Shown here: positions 37,401 through 48,599 of the stretch, one piece after another
Layout of the letters: each line of letters opens with the position of its first letter
How positions within the stretch are numbered: the first letter of the stretch is position 1
Assembly (NCBI GenBank): GCA_033980235.1
Contig: CM067067.1
Coordinates: 13,482,401-13,546,400 of the forward strand
Length of the DNA: 64,000 nucleotides
DNA from: Diadema setosum
Taxonomy: Eukaryota > Echinodermata > Echinoidea > Diadematoida > Diadematidae
Direction: 5' to 3'
Program-made: the position numbers and the translations under genes
Notes under the pieces: model-generated
What the model saw: only the letters and a program-made list of their open reading frames with translations
Told to the model about the DNA's origin: nothing
Database searches by the model: none

Positions 37401-37590
37401 AATGATATCTTTTCAACCCTGTCTTATAAAACACTTAAGATTAATATTAAAAATTACAATAAAAAGATGCAGCACCAAACTACAACAATGTGGTATCTAG
37501 GACTTGGAGAGTCCCAGTGAAGCTCATTGAACCAGTTTCAGTCGCACGTGATTACAACGAACAAATCCTTAGAAAAGTATTGACCAGTTT
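34500..37590. other. Gene-free stretch
   Basis: AT-rich with T runs near 34940 and 36905-36936 and a C10-(TC)n tract at about 36017-36050. A plus block ending TTG/GTAAGTATT at 36534 is open (CFSTKGKTCLAQYNL) after GCTGCAG but only 46 bp, so not called. A frame at 34735-34959 is moderately protein-like without signals. Confidence 0.35.
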
Positions 37591-37594
37591 TATT

Positions 37595-37895
37595 CGGGAC
37601 ATCAAACTATCTAGACACCCACGAGTCATAACGGCTCACGACCTAGACAGTGTAAACATTGTCATGAGTCATACACCCACGAGACATACAGCCCACGAGC
37701 TAGAACTACAGGGATTTATTTGTCTACTACCTATCTCGTAGGCATATATACTTGATGTAAAGCTCGTGGGCTTTGTTAGTGCCCAGCTCGTGGGCTGCAT
37801 GACTCGTGAGCTGTAAAACTAGTGGGCTATGTAACTCGTGGAATGTATGACTCGTGGGATGTATCATTCGCGGGTGTGTAGCTTGTGACGTCCAC
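37595..37895. mobile_element. Fold-back repeat family A, copy 2
   Basis: The left end GGGACATCAAACTATCTAGA then CACCCACGAGTC corresponds to copy 3's GGGGTCATCCC end. The right end is GCTTGTGACGTCCAC. The left arm repeats CACCCACGAG/CATACAGCCCACGAG and the right arm repeats CTCGTGGGCTnnnTnACTCGTG. Same orientation as copy 3. It is the most diverged of the three in its centre. Confidence 0.75.
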
Positions 37896-38323
37896 CAGAT
37901 TTATCTTTACTTGAAACGTTTCAAAGTTTTACTTCTTCATCTTTTTGAAGACAGTGATAAATTCGCGTGAAATGTATCGGTTTACTTAAAAAAAACCCAA
38001 TATGCATTTCATATAGATTGTTTGATTGGTGATTCACTCGAATCTCATTGCTTAAACTGCTTGAGTTTTGTTGTATGGATTGATCTTTTTAATCTGCGTA
38101 TTGATAGGCCTAATGGGGTCATAATGTAGTTGACTGCTGGACGGAAAAGGTTCCTACATACTAGCTGAAAATCAGAAATAACCGAAATATGTTTGGTCGG
38201 AAGTCAACGTACGTATCCCGTCTGCGCAATGTTCTCTACAGAAACATATGGGAATGTTTCGTTGTTGTTTCTATTCGGTTTGTTTATCATTATGAAAACT
38301 GATACACAATACACTGTATATGC

Positions 38324-38390
38324 AAGTGTGTGTGTGTGTGTGTGTCTGTCTGTGTGTGTGTGTGTCTGTCTGTGTGTGTGTGAGCTGGTC
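38324..38390. repeat. Interrupted (TG)n/(TCTG)n microsatellite
   Basis: TG blocks separated by TCTGTCTG repeats; frames on both strands are artefacts. Confidence 0.93.
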
Positions 38391-38716
38391 AGCATTTGTG
38401 TGTGTTTGCGCGTATATTATGCATTGTCCACCGGTGCGTGTAGAGTGTGTGTTTATATGTAGGCCTAACATGGCGTGGCCGAAACAAATAAAAGGAAGTG
38501 CAATCACCGCGTCAGGCATGGTCAAGGGTGCGATGGTGCATGAAAGCAACTCAACAGCTTTCAGTGCAACTCACATGGTTGTGGCAAAGAGGAATAACCC
38601 TGCCATACCCCTCTCTCATAGGAACAAAGTGTTTGTTGTTGCCGACGAAAGAAAAACAAGAGCTGCGTGTGATATCAAATCATATCATTAAATCCAACTA
38701 CAACATTTGATGAAGG

Positions 38717-38978
38717 TAACAGTTCGTTATTCGGAAGGTTCGTTGTTTCATTGGTTCGTTGTCCTAAAGGTTTGTTAATCCGAAAATGAAATAAGGTTCG
38801 TAATTCAAAAAGTTTGTTAGTACGCACCATCTTTTCATTTTCGGAATAACGAACTTGTTTCATTTTCCGACTAACGAATATCTATAGGCATGAAACATTT
38901 GTGTGTTTCGAAATAACAAACCTTTGGGGATAAGAAACCATTATCTTTTCGGATGAACGAACCTTCAGAATAATGAAG
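38717..38978. mobile_element. Fold-back repeat family B, copy 1
   Basis: Starts AACAGTTCGTTATTCGGAAG and ends CTTCAGAATAATGAAG. Words of the form GGTTCGTTAATCCGAAAAT alternate with AAATGAAATAAGG on the left and are mirrored (CGGAATAACGAACTTG) on the right. Family members at 42550-42803 and 62104 onward share the end motif GTTACAGTTCnTTATTC. No coding capacity. Confidence 0.72.
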
Positions 38979-38999
38979 ACAACCCAGATGGAAGACAGG

Positions 39000-41450
39000 G
39001 TGAAAGTTGTTAAAAATAAAAAACCAGCCTAACAAAAAGAAACAAAAAACAACTACGATGAAACCAAATGCGATATATGAGAGCTACTTAGAAAAAAAAA
39101 AAGCAAACAGGCATTATAGGAGAGTTACAAAGGTAAACATGAGAAGAGTTACGAAAGCCCGAACGTCAGATCGTCATCAAGCATCGCGACTGTTCTGTTT
39201 GAATCGAAGTGAAACGAAGTCTGCAGATTTGAGCGAAATTGAAGAGAAGCATGTTTAAGGCATGAACTGAAATCGAAGCCTTCTCAAATTCATATGCACC
39301 TTTAAAACTGTTGTCCTAATCAGTCGAGTATGACGAAGCTTGAGTATAAACACTCTTGTGTCCTTGTCAGCGTGTAAAATTCCAAACTATGATTTTTCAT
39401 GTTTGAAGACGATCGGATCACTCTTTTTTTTTCTGTTCTGGAATTTAGAGAGACATCCAATCCTCGAAAAACAACAACAAAGTGCAAGAGGTCACGAAGC
39501 AGAGAAGACGTGGGAGAAGAAGCTATTTCGAGATGTAGAGTGAGGTCAATTCTAGGAGGAGACTAATAACGACATTCTAATGACCATGCCTTTCACGATA
39601 TCAATTTGATATCACTTAAGATGTCACTGATCTCGAGGTGTTTTTTTTTCCTCCACAATTCATCGCCATGCCCCTGGCCTAGTACACCTTTAAGTTGTTT
39701 ACATCCACGGTGACATTATTTACGCCAGCGTTTATGCTTCACATAGGCACTATTCCCCCTTTAACGGGTAAATGAGGGTGAAACTGCCACGTGTGTATAC
39801 CACATTATTACCTCCGCCCCTGCTGGAAAAAAAAAAAAATCACTGCGCTTCCACCAGGGCGACAGATTTTACAGCAGCATTATTGCTCGGATTGCATCAA
39901 GTTTGCGAAATCAGCGTTCAGACTCGGATGATGAATTGCTGTTTCTTGAAGCCTCGTCTTTCTCGGGAGCATTCATTGAGCAGGCACCCCTTCTAGTTTC
40001 CTCCAACTTCATGCCCAAACAAGGTCTCGACAGAAATCACTAGAAAAGGTGAATATGTTGCTACAGCCACGACATACCTTTTGAACCATGACCGATCTCG
40101 CCCCCGAGGCAGCCACGAAGTCACTCCCCTCTTACAATATTATTCTCCCACGTGTTCCGTGTCCAGTCAAGAGAGTATTAGATGTTGCATCGACTTCCGA
40201 CTAATACATTCCCTTGTCGCCGCAATGTGTCAGAATACGCAGATTAAGAGTGAGAATGCAATAAATGTTACCCTTTTCCCTCCGTAATAACAGTTTATCG
40301 TTTCAATCATTCCGAGGTACATGACCCACACAAGTAATTGGAAATTCTCGCTCTGGCAGACGTGACGTGGGCCCAGTTAACTTTTCAATAAGAAGACCTC
40401 ATGTTCGTGCACTGATGTGGCGCGTACTGTGCCCTATCTTGAAACTTTTCTATCGGATCTCTTAAAGGAGACGTCCAGTTCCATCGAATTTTAACACTAC
40501 ATATTAATGAGATGAAATATTAGAATAAAATCCTGGCACTTTCATTACTGGGAGCACATTCTGTGGGCGCAAAGTCCTTGTCGCAAGTGCGCCAACCAGA
40601 GAAACTCACTTTTAACCCCAAACTTTATGCTTAAGATGGACACGTTTGCCATAATCCCAAGAGGAATTTAAATCAGGGCCTTACTTGAATACGTCATAGA
40701 AGGGAGTTCACTGCATGTTTAGTCAATGACAGGCTAAACAAAAAGTTGTGAAAGCGTAATATCGCCGCGATGGAATGGAGTATTCAACAAAGTGTCATGT
40801 AGTCCTTTGAATGTACGCAATGTGATAATTGCAATTACGTCTGGTATCTTACACCACTACACATAGACACCCATTAGATGGCACGGACTGAGGTAATCTA
40901 AAGACACGGTAAGTGTCATTCTCCTCCCCATATAACGGCAAGAGCAAAGGTTTGGAAAAATGATTGGCTGTGTATATTATTCATGTTCAAATAGACATAC
41001 CATGGCTGGTCTTCTACCCTCGTGGGACGGCGGTGTGAGTGGCATTAAGTCTGGATGGACTTGGCAGGGGGCGAGAAACTTTCGGCCTCAACAGGCGTTA
41101 TGCTCACCACAGCCTGACTGTTATACCCAGCAAAATGACATGGGGGATCTTATATTCACACCTTTGGGGGCAGGATCACGACGGAGGATGTACAGTACTA
41201 TGATGGTCTAAAGTAAACCATCATTTCATCTAGACTAACAAGCAATGATCCATTATCATTTTCGTGCCTAAGCACTTTTGACTATAAGGAAGGTGACTAT
41301 TAACATGATTATCAGTAGTGACGGCAAAATGGATTTTTTTTTTTTTTGGGGGGGGGGGGAGGGTCGAGTGTATTAGCGATAAATCTACTTTGAGAATAAA
41401 AGTGGTCTTCAGTTTTTATCCTAGGGCTGGGTTGTTACTGCAATTAATTG
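39000..41450. other. Spacer with orphan TTAA-type ends and weak exon-like blocks
   Basis: Words ACACCTTTAA (39688), CCCCCTTTAA (39761) and TTAAAGGAGACGTCC (40462) resemble single ends of TTAA elements, but no partner end was found. At 41002 an ATG in ideal context (ACCATGG) opens a 70-codon GC-rich frame running to 41211. On the minus strand about 41108-41161 is an open 54-bp block (CEYKIPHVILLGITVRL) with GTG/GTGAGC. Both are unproven. A T12G11 junction lies at 41335. Confidence 0.35.
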
Positions 41451-41458
41451 GAGATTAA

Positions 41459-42002
41459 AGAGACTACGCTATGCAAATGCGTGTTGGCTTGCATTGATTC
41501 ATAATACCCTGATCATCACTTATGTGGTCAAAAGAAAAATAATTATCTAGATAATGTGCAGTTGCCAATTAATTTTATTTCCCCCTTTTTAAATTTCTCT
41601 TCAGATTACTTGGACATGCTACCAGAAAAAGCCTTTCAAATCAAGATTCTGTTAATGACATCATATTGTGTCAATCACTGGTAAAACACTAAAATGATTA
41701 ACAAAAGACATTGAAATGCGCCTTCAGTAGGATAACAGGCATCTTTTCCAGAGATATATATTCTGTTAATCATATCAGTGCTTTAGCAGTGATTGACAGA
41801 TGAATGTCATGGACCGTATTTTGGTTTGGAGGGCTCAGTTTGTAGGCGTATCAAAGTAATCTGAAGAAAAGTAGTAGAACAGATTTTGAAATATATTCAA
41901 CATATTTAGATATTCTTTTGATCACTACTCGTCGTAATTAAGTAATGATCAAGGTATTTTGAAGTAATACAAGTCAACATGCATTTGCATTACATAGTCC
42001 TT
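41459..42002. mobile_element. TTAA-flanked fold-back MITE, family C copy 2
   Basis: TTAA at 41455-41458 and 42003-42006. The ends AGAGACTACGCTATGCAAAT and TTGCATTACATAGTCCTT are inverted, with arms of more than 200 bp. TCTTCAGATTACTTGG and TGTCAATCACTG on the left are mirrored by CAGTGATTGACA and AAGTAATCTGAAGA on the right. Outer arms (ATACCCTGATCATCACTT) and the middle match 7282-7705, so this is a longer, more complete but more diverged copy of that family. No transposase frame. Confidence 0.82.
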
Positions 42003-42549
42003 TTAAGTTTTCCATCCATGCCATAACTTGCATGAACAGGTTATGACTGTATAGAAGCGATCTAGCACACAACGTTTCAAGTTAAGAAAAAAAAAAAACA
42101 CAGTTCATTTTGTCGGTGGATTACGTGCAAACTCGCAGTGCATGGAATTATTTGTAACTCTGGTCGCTTGGCCATTAATGTTTCGGAGTGCCCATCAATA
42201 CAAACTGCTTCCGATAAAGGCAGGCAGCCTTTCTTGAGAGCTGGACAGGATCTGATCACGGAGGTACCCTATATCCACCTCAGACAACGGTTGACAACAA
42301 CATTAAAGCCTATATAGGGAGGAATAACCAACTAGCTGGTCAAACAAACTACAGATATCATCCAAGCCAGACACCAGATGGCTGTGACCATGTTGTTTCA
42401 AATAGTCTGCGTCCCGATAATGGGCTCATTAGGAGCAGGAAGTACTGTAAATATACTTAGGCTGGCTGATCCCAATGTCACTTTGGCAAAATAGAGACCT
42501 TAAATCACTCTGTCAGAAAAAAACAAGGTGTTTCACGTACGTTTATTGT

Positions 42550-42803
42550 GAAATAAGATTCATTATTCCAAAGATTCGTTAACCCGAAACTGAAACACAA
42601 GATCATTAATTGGACGATTCGATAATCCGAAAATAAAAAAGAAAGAGAAGAAGGTGCGTAAAAACTAACTAACCATCGGAATTGATAACCTTATTTCGTT
42701 TTCAGATTAACGAATATTTAACGAATCTTTAACGAAACTTCGGAATTATTAACCCTATTTTATTTCCGGAATTACGAATCTTCAGAATAATGAACTGTAA
42801 CCG
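42550..42803. mobile_element. Fold-back repeat family B, copy 2
   Basis: The left arm carries ATTCATTATTCCAAAGATTC and GTTAACCCGAAACTGAAA. The right arm ends CTTCAGAATAATGAACTGTA with ACC following, the complement of copy 1's start. Diverged; a purine tract separates the arms. Confidence 0.65.
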
Positions 42804-42819
42804 TTTATAATAAATATAT

Positions 42820-43640
42820 CAGAATCTCGCAGGAAACGATGTAGACCAAACCAATCCGCAAGCAGAAGTGTCACATGCCCTGAAGCGGGTGTATATTCTG
42901 TGAACATGTGGAATCTTGGTTGTCTGGGAATTAACGATGATAGTAGGTACAGCATTTTGAAAAGGTAGTCAAGCAAGAACGAAATCATTGAAAGCCGTGA
43001 CAAATAAGTACTATGATATACAACGTGTACTCGAACTTACCAGCAGTACGACCATTTTCGTTTTTTTTTTAATTTCTATTTGATAGCTCAAGGTAGAATT
43101 GTGTATTGCAAGGAAGTCCGAAATTAAAGGATTCTTTACGACTGGGTGAAATGATGATACTATTCTCATGATTCCTGTCTGGAAAGAAAAATACATACCG
43201 CCTTGTAAGATTTTATAAAGGTCATACTCTAATCTTATCTCCACACAGTGGATTTTCACTTTATCATTATTATTGTTTTTAGAATAAAGAAGTGCCAAAT
43301 GAATGAATTTTTAAAAAAACACTTGGTGCTTTGAATCTGATGACTGAATGTGCTCACAATGCATTAGCTTGTCCTTTCCTGAATTTCAAGGTCGTAGGGT
43401 GGAAGGCTTAAGACAGATGGTGTGCTTATCAATTCTTAACATGCAGAAATAGATTTAGTTGACTCCTCACAAAGGTCATTCTCACTTTTTCAAGTCCCAG
43501 AGCGACGACATGGAGTGTTATAACTTGCCGTTGCGTATCAAATCAATATCCCAATAATGATACATTTTCAACCAGTCCTTTTTTTCATCAAATTTGAGAG
43601 TTTATAGTGCATTAGAGTGATCTTTCTCATTCATTTCACA
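42820..43640. other. Spacer with a start-codon-like exon candidate on the minus strand
   Basis: At about 43052-43037 the minus strand reads ATGGTCGTACTGCTG then GTAAGTTCG, which would encode MVVLL before a consensus 5' splice site, as in a first exon opening a signal peptide. The upstream A-rich run offers no promoter evidence, so this is only a note. Confidence 0.2.
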
Positions 43641-43649
43641 CATACCGGC

Positions 43650-43890
43650 GGGGTCATCCCGCGAGACCGACACCCACGAGTTCAACACTAGGCAACAAGG
43701 CCCATGAGTTCGACACTAGGTAAAAACGGCCCAGTTCGACATTACAACACGGGCTTAATGTGTCAGTCACGTGGGCCTTGTTTGCTTTAGAGTTGAACTC
43801 ATGGGCTATATGACTCTTGGGTTGCATAACTCGCAGGCTGTACGACTCATGGGCTGTATGACTCGTGGGTGTAGGTCTTGTGACGTGCAC
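43650..43890. mobile_element. Fold-back repeat family A, copy 3
   Basis: Starts GGGGTCATCCCGCGAGACC and ends CTTGTGACGTGCAC. It is the compact member: the left arm repeats CACGAGTTCAACACTAGGC and CCATGAGTTCGACACTAGG at about 28-bp spacing, and the right arm repeats GGGCTGTATGACTCATG at about 16-17 bp spacing. Inverted relative to copy 1. Confidence 0.8.
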
Positions 43891-43894
43891 TCGT

Positions 43895-44890
43895 ACTTGC
43901 GACTCCCGGTATAACTAAGTCCTCGGGACCGGCAGTTTTCTTTCGTTGTAAGCCCTATCGAAATTTTGTTATGGCTGAACAGTAAAATATGCAAAGAGTT
44001 TTGATTATCATTCTTGGACCCGAATGTTTGCTCAGTTGTAACGAGGATTTCGTCATAACCATGCTCAATATAATGAGAGTGCACTGTACAAGCTTTGGCA
44101 CGGGGCTAAAGATGTCTTCGAGTTACATCTCGTCAGCCTTTTTTTTTTTTTTTTTTTTTTTTGGTCTGGGAAGCTGTAATAGAGGCACTTTGATTAGTCC
44201 TCGGGTTTTACAACAATATTTCCATTAATGCTTTTCCATACACAGGAAACGGTTTGTATGCCATTTTAATAAGGTTGATTCACAGCTGGATTCGTTCGAA
44301 AGGAGCCAAAACGAAGGGCATCGCTCAAGGTTCTAAATTAGTGATATTAAGGTATCATTTAAAGTTATCAGAAATACGGCCATCGGGATGAGCTCATGTG
44401 CTCAAGGAAAGAGGATTACTTTACACTCGTATACAATGACCGAAACAGTTTCGGCACCATTTTCTGTTTGCAAGAATCTCAATACGAACCCTGTCTTTTT
44501 CGGCTTAGTTTCGGAGACCCTCATTGCTTAATTTTCGCATTCTTTATAAACAAAAGAAACTGAAATAATCTCAGGATGTTACCAAGTGCAAAAAGTGTTA
44601 GTGGAAGGAAGACAAACACGACGTCCTAGAAGAAAACAGACTCGTATAATTATGTTTCTCTGCCAGAGAATTTCTCGACCTGACAATTAGCGGAGGCTTT
44701 ACACACTTTTAGCGAAGGCTTCGCACACTTCTAGCGAAATACTGTCCGAGATGGAAGGCCATAGACCCCGGGGAATTTCAAATTAAGGCACGTGACCTAA
44801 CGATGCGTATCATCAGTTTGCAGGCGTGTTATTTCTCCCACCGTTCTACTTCCCAGGATTCCGCTTTTTCTGTCCGGGCGAAGAAGTATG
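43895..44890. other. Spacer, no gene seen
   Basis: Holds a T22-class run at about 44140-44161. No exon candidate. Confidence 0.4.
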
Positions 44891-44905
44891 AGAGTGTTAA
44901 GGTAG

Positions 44906-45126
44906 AGAGAGAGAGAGAGAGAGATAGAGGGAGAGAGAGAGAAAAGATGTAACTCGAGAGGGCATGGGTGATGGGTGTTAATCGCTTTTTTAAGAGCAAT
45001 AAATATCTCCTTTCTTTTGGGAGCATTTCGCGAGGGAACGTTCTGCTATGAGAATCCGTCGCGAAGAAATAAAACAAAAAACTACTCTGAGTTCTTTGTT
45101 TCCCATCTTTTTTTGCATACTCAAAA

Positions 45127-45157
<31 letters not shown>

Positions 45158-45158
45158 G
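44906..45158. repeat. Two (GA)n microsatellites
   Basis: GA arrays at 44906-44942 (interrupted by TAGAGG) and 45132-45158. Leu/Ser-rich minus frames here are artefacts. Confidence 0.93.
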
Positions 45159-45246
45159 AATGAGATGACTATCATCATAAGAGAGACAAAGTTGTACACT
45201 GGTTAGATTTCAGAGTAGTTTCTAACGGTGATATTTTAATGAGTAC

Positions 45247-45339
45247 CTGTACATTCACGTTCGAACTCTCCAGTGTACATGCCAAAGCATGCAAGTTTTG
45301 ATTTGTTAGAGCTTGATATCTTACAAGGTCCAGTATATC
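45247..45339 (-). CDS. Candidate internal coding exon (93 bp, phase 0)
   Basis: Minus strand: CAATCCATTGATTTTCCAG, a 93-bp block of 31 codons with no stop, then ACAG/GTACTCATT. The block starts DILDLVRYQALTNQ and ends LACTLESSNVNVQ. The pattern is amphipathic and helix-like, with no low-complexity bias. The same frame stays open upstream to an ATG at 45456 (VSTQAFNVSVIFDNS), so an unspliced longer exon is possible. No product is recognised. It is the longest splice-bounded block on this strand and, like 13904 and 10740, has phase 0 at both ends. Confidence 0.42.
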
Positions 45340-45459
45340 CTGGAAAATCAATGGATTGAACGTTTGGATTGAAACTGAGGAGCCTATATCGGAAAATAAT
45401 TTGCTATTGTCAAAGATTACAGAAACATTGAATGCCTGAGTTGACACCATATGCATATT

Positions 45460-46960
45460 TAGAGACTAGCCGTCTTAGTAGATACAAGCTACATGACTTT
45501 ACAAGGGAAAATCTTCGGTTACTCTCCTCAGATATGGAGGGATTGTTAACACTGGAATTAAATAGAGATGTATCTTATAATAATTTCGCACACGAAGTTA
45601 TATGAGACAAGAAGCGACAATAGGGCGGAAATGAAGATCATTGTGGCAGGCCATACAGGACAGAAAGGAGGACAGGTTACAGGTCCGAGACAAGCCAAGA
45701 TTTCGAGCACTGAAAATAATAAGATCGTGGGAAAGAGATGGGGGTAATTACAACATAATAACTTTAACTGCAAAGAAGCTGCTCAAGTTTGTGAAAGCAT
45801 CGGCGAACATGACGCCTTGGATTAATCACGTGAATCAGGCATCTGTTTGTGTTTTTATTCTTGTCATTATTAGCGTTTGAAGACGTTATTGCCGCATATT
45901 TTCCTTGTCAGTTGAGGGCATGCCCTCGTTTGTCGGGACGACTGGCAAAACAATCACTCACATCTCTCATCTGGCTTAAGCATTTGCGATATCAAAATAT
46001 AACAACAAATTTGCGTGGTACAATCTATATTAGACTATATCTTTGTTCCGGTTATTCCGCGTAAGGGCACACACGATATCATGCACACACTCGATTCTTG
46101 CCAAATGAGGTGGGGGAAAACAACGCAGCTTCGAACTTTATAACTATTCAGTAAATTAAAAACAAAAAACAAAAAACAAAAAACGGTCGCGTGTGGTGCG
46201 GGATATGTCGCTTGACGTATACTGACCAGGACTTCGTCTTTTGTCACTACTGTTATATCAAGAGATCAGCAAATGTCATTGCTCGAAGGCGAAGATCGGG
46301 AGGACCGAGGTTCCGCTGGTCTTCGCAAAGAATGCTCTGAGGTGCACCAGCAGAGAATTAATAATCTGTAGCTTGAACGGTGAACGGATGTCTAAATGTG
46401 TGGCGAGTTGCAATTATACGTTCACTCCAGAGAAAGTCACGACTCCCCTTTCGAAGATGCCATCCTAATTGTTTGATTGATTTGGTTTAGGGTTTCATTT
46501 CAGGATACTTTATCATCGGGTGAGCAGGGGCGATACGGCATGCACCTCGGGAAATGTTATGATAGTAAAGATTTACCACGCTATAGATATTTCGCCGTTC
46601 TCCTACATCTGGGATTCTGCACTCTAATTCAAAAAGACATTATCAGTGGCGTGGAATAAACACTAGTCGTAAAATGCAATTATTTTAGGCGGGGAAACGC
46701 AGCCGGTTTCTTTTTTTTTTTCCCGCGCCCTGAAAGAATGAAAAGAAACAATACGGGTAAACCTTTACAGAATGGCTACAGCCGGAGCGAATTGAATTTA
46801 CGAGTTTGTGAAGATGAAACGGAAGAAGACATACAAAAAGAAACAACAAGAAATGGACTAGAGTAAGATGTAGAGCGAGAGGAGTGAACTAGACAGTACG
46901 TACCTTGGAAGCATAGGAATCGGCCAGTCTTCACTCACTCCCCTCCCCCATCTCCAGGTG
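45460..46960. other. Spacer with a possible short minus-strand exon
   Basis: At about 46907-46958 the minus strand has an open block (VSEDWPIPMLP) ending AAG/GTACGTACT, but the upstream tract is a TG/TA microsatellite rather than a clean 3' splice site. Otherwise nothing recognised. Confidence 0.3.
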
Positions 46961-46962
46961 TG

Positions 46963-47011
46963 TGTGTATATATATATAAATTATATATATATATATATAT
47001 ATACATATATA
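46963..47011. repeat. TG/TA microsatellite
   Basis: Short TG then interrupted TA units ending ATATGAACAT. Confidence 0.9.
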
Positions 47012-47648
47012 TGAACATATTCTGTAGGCCCTAAGTGTTAACACAGTATGAACGTATATCATCCCAGTTCGGTGTTCTAGTCAGAACTGGCGCACGCCAA
47101 CGCCAAGCTGCACTTCCTATATCTGCATCAGATATGGAATAACCGCAGAAACTGACACTTGTAATCTTACATGTTTTACTTCATATCTGCAGATGTTTCA
47201 AGCACTCTACGCCACTTGATAGCCTCATTGATTTTATATTATGATAATCTAGACAATTCTGGAAACATACACATCTGAATAATACATCATTTTCTCGACA
47301 AGACCTCCTACTAGCACACAGTGCTGATCTTATTACTGTATATATGCCATATTCATTCTGTCACAATTTTTTCCGTCTTCTGACCAGATAATTCATGAGA
47401 GGAGCATGTGATGTAAGTGGAAGTAGGTAAAGTGTCATCTGAATGTTACAGACACTTTACAGCAGGAACCCCCCAAAAAAGTTTAGGATTATTATGAGTA
47501 TCTACGTAAGTATCAGGTTCGGATAAAATCCGGCCGGTCATTATTTCCGTCGTATGAATAGTTTGAATAGTTGTCACACACGCCGGAAATATAAGCTGTT
47601 CTGTAGTCCTTGCGTATCAATTCCACATAAGTAGTGAAATGTAAGATA

Positions 47649-47944
47649 AGGGCAATTTGTCAATCAGTTGCAATGAAAACATCTCGACGGAAGAAATTCA
47701 TGAATTTGAATAACAAAGCAGTACCCGCTGCATGCTATAAGGATTAGAACCAACACTTGCTGTCGGGCGAAAGCTCGGTGGTCTAGTGGAGATGACGCCT
47801 GTCCGGTGATCAGGAGGTCGTAGGTTCGAATCCTGCTCGAGTATGTACGCCCATGATTTTTTATCATGGCTACTACTAAAAAACACTGATCAATTCAGTG
47901 CTTATTTACGTCGATGTAGGGCAATTTGTCAATCAGTTGCAATG
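47649..47944 (+). mobile_element. tRNA-derived SINE between long direct repeats
   Basis: A tRNA-like body at 47772-47843 has an A box TGGTCTAGTGG, an anticodon-type hairpin, a T arm with B box GGTTCGAATCC, and acceptor halves that pair at six of seven positions. Position 33 is C rather than T and one anticodon-stem pair is broken, so it is not a functional tRNA gene. The 3' part (CATGGCTACTACTAAAA, CACTGATCAATTCAGTG) is a SINE-like tail with a small hairpin. Identical 27-bp direct repeats (AGGGCAATTTG ... GTTGCAATG) at 47649-47675 and 47918-47944 bound the unit. The minus-strand frames through the tRNA body are a familiar artefact of such SINEs. Confidence 0.8.
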
Positions 47945-48017
47945 TAAGATCTTTCACCAAATTTAATATAGACCTATATCTGGTACGCCGCGATAGTTGT
48001 AGAGCTAGATAACAGCT

Positions 48018-48313
48018 GTTGTGTGTGTGTGTGTGTTTTCTTTTACCACCATAATTTTTTTTAACTTTCATTTTATAATTCGTATCATATCTTATTTCAT
48101 AGAGCCGCTGAAGAACACATTTACTATGAACTCACCAGTCCATGAACTATCCGTAATCGCTATGACTGCACATTGACAAATCATGCTTGTGAAACGTGTG
48201 TGTATACCATTTTGTGCTAGCTATTTCGAATCCATAGTATCCCTGAATAGTAGGAGAAATGGTTTCTTTGATAGTTTAAAGACATTTCCTTTGATTTCGT
48301 ATAGGAGCATGCC

Positions 48314-48352
<39 letters not shown>

Positions 48353-48395
48353 GTCGGTTTTATCTGTTTTGTTTTGTTTGTTTGTTTGTTTGTGT
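48018..48395. repeat. (TG)n and (TTTG)n microsatellites
   Basis: TG units at 48018-48036 and 48315-48351, then TTTG units at about 48366-48393; a (TTTTG)n tract follows near 48444-48462. Confidence 0.92.
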
Positions 48396-48599
48396 GGAGT
48401 GATACAAGGATTTTAAATCCTTTACGAGAGACCATATTCTGCTGTTTTGTTTTGTTTTGTTTCTATAGTCCGTTCTGCTCTGTTTTGTAAAACGTTCTGC
48501 GGTGTTGCCGGAACGTTGTACTCCAGTTAATGGGTGACAATAATTGTCGAAAGGAAATAAAAACGTGTTATCCATAAAGCACCAAACACCTGCTGTCAT

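Noticed and set aside
40960..41211. ORF with ideal ACCATGG start at 41002
   Set aside because: No supporting promoter, splice or homology signal; single-exon 70-codon frames are expected by chance. Kept only as a note.
47664..47886. Minus-strand frames through the SINE that look like a conserved protein
   Set aside because: They translate the tRNA-derived body; this is a known source of spurious hypothetical proteins.
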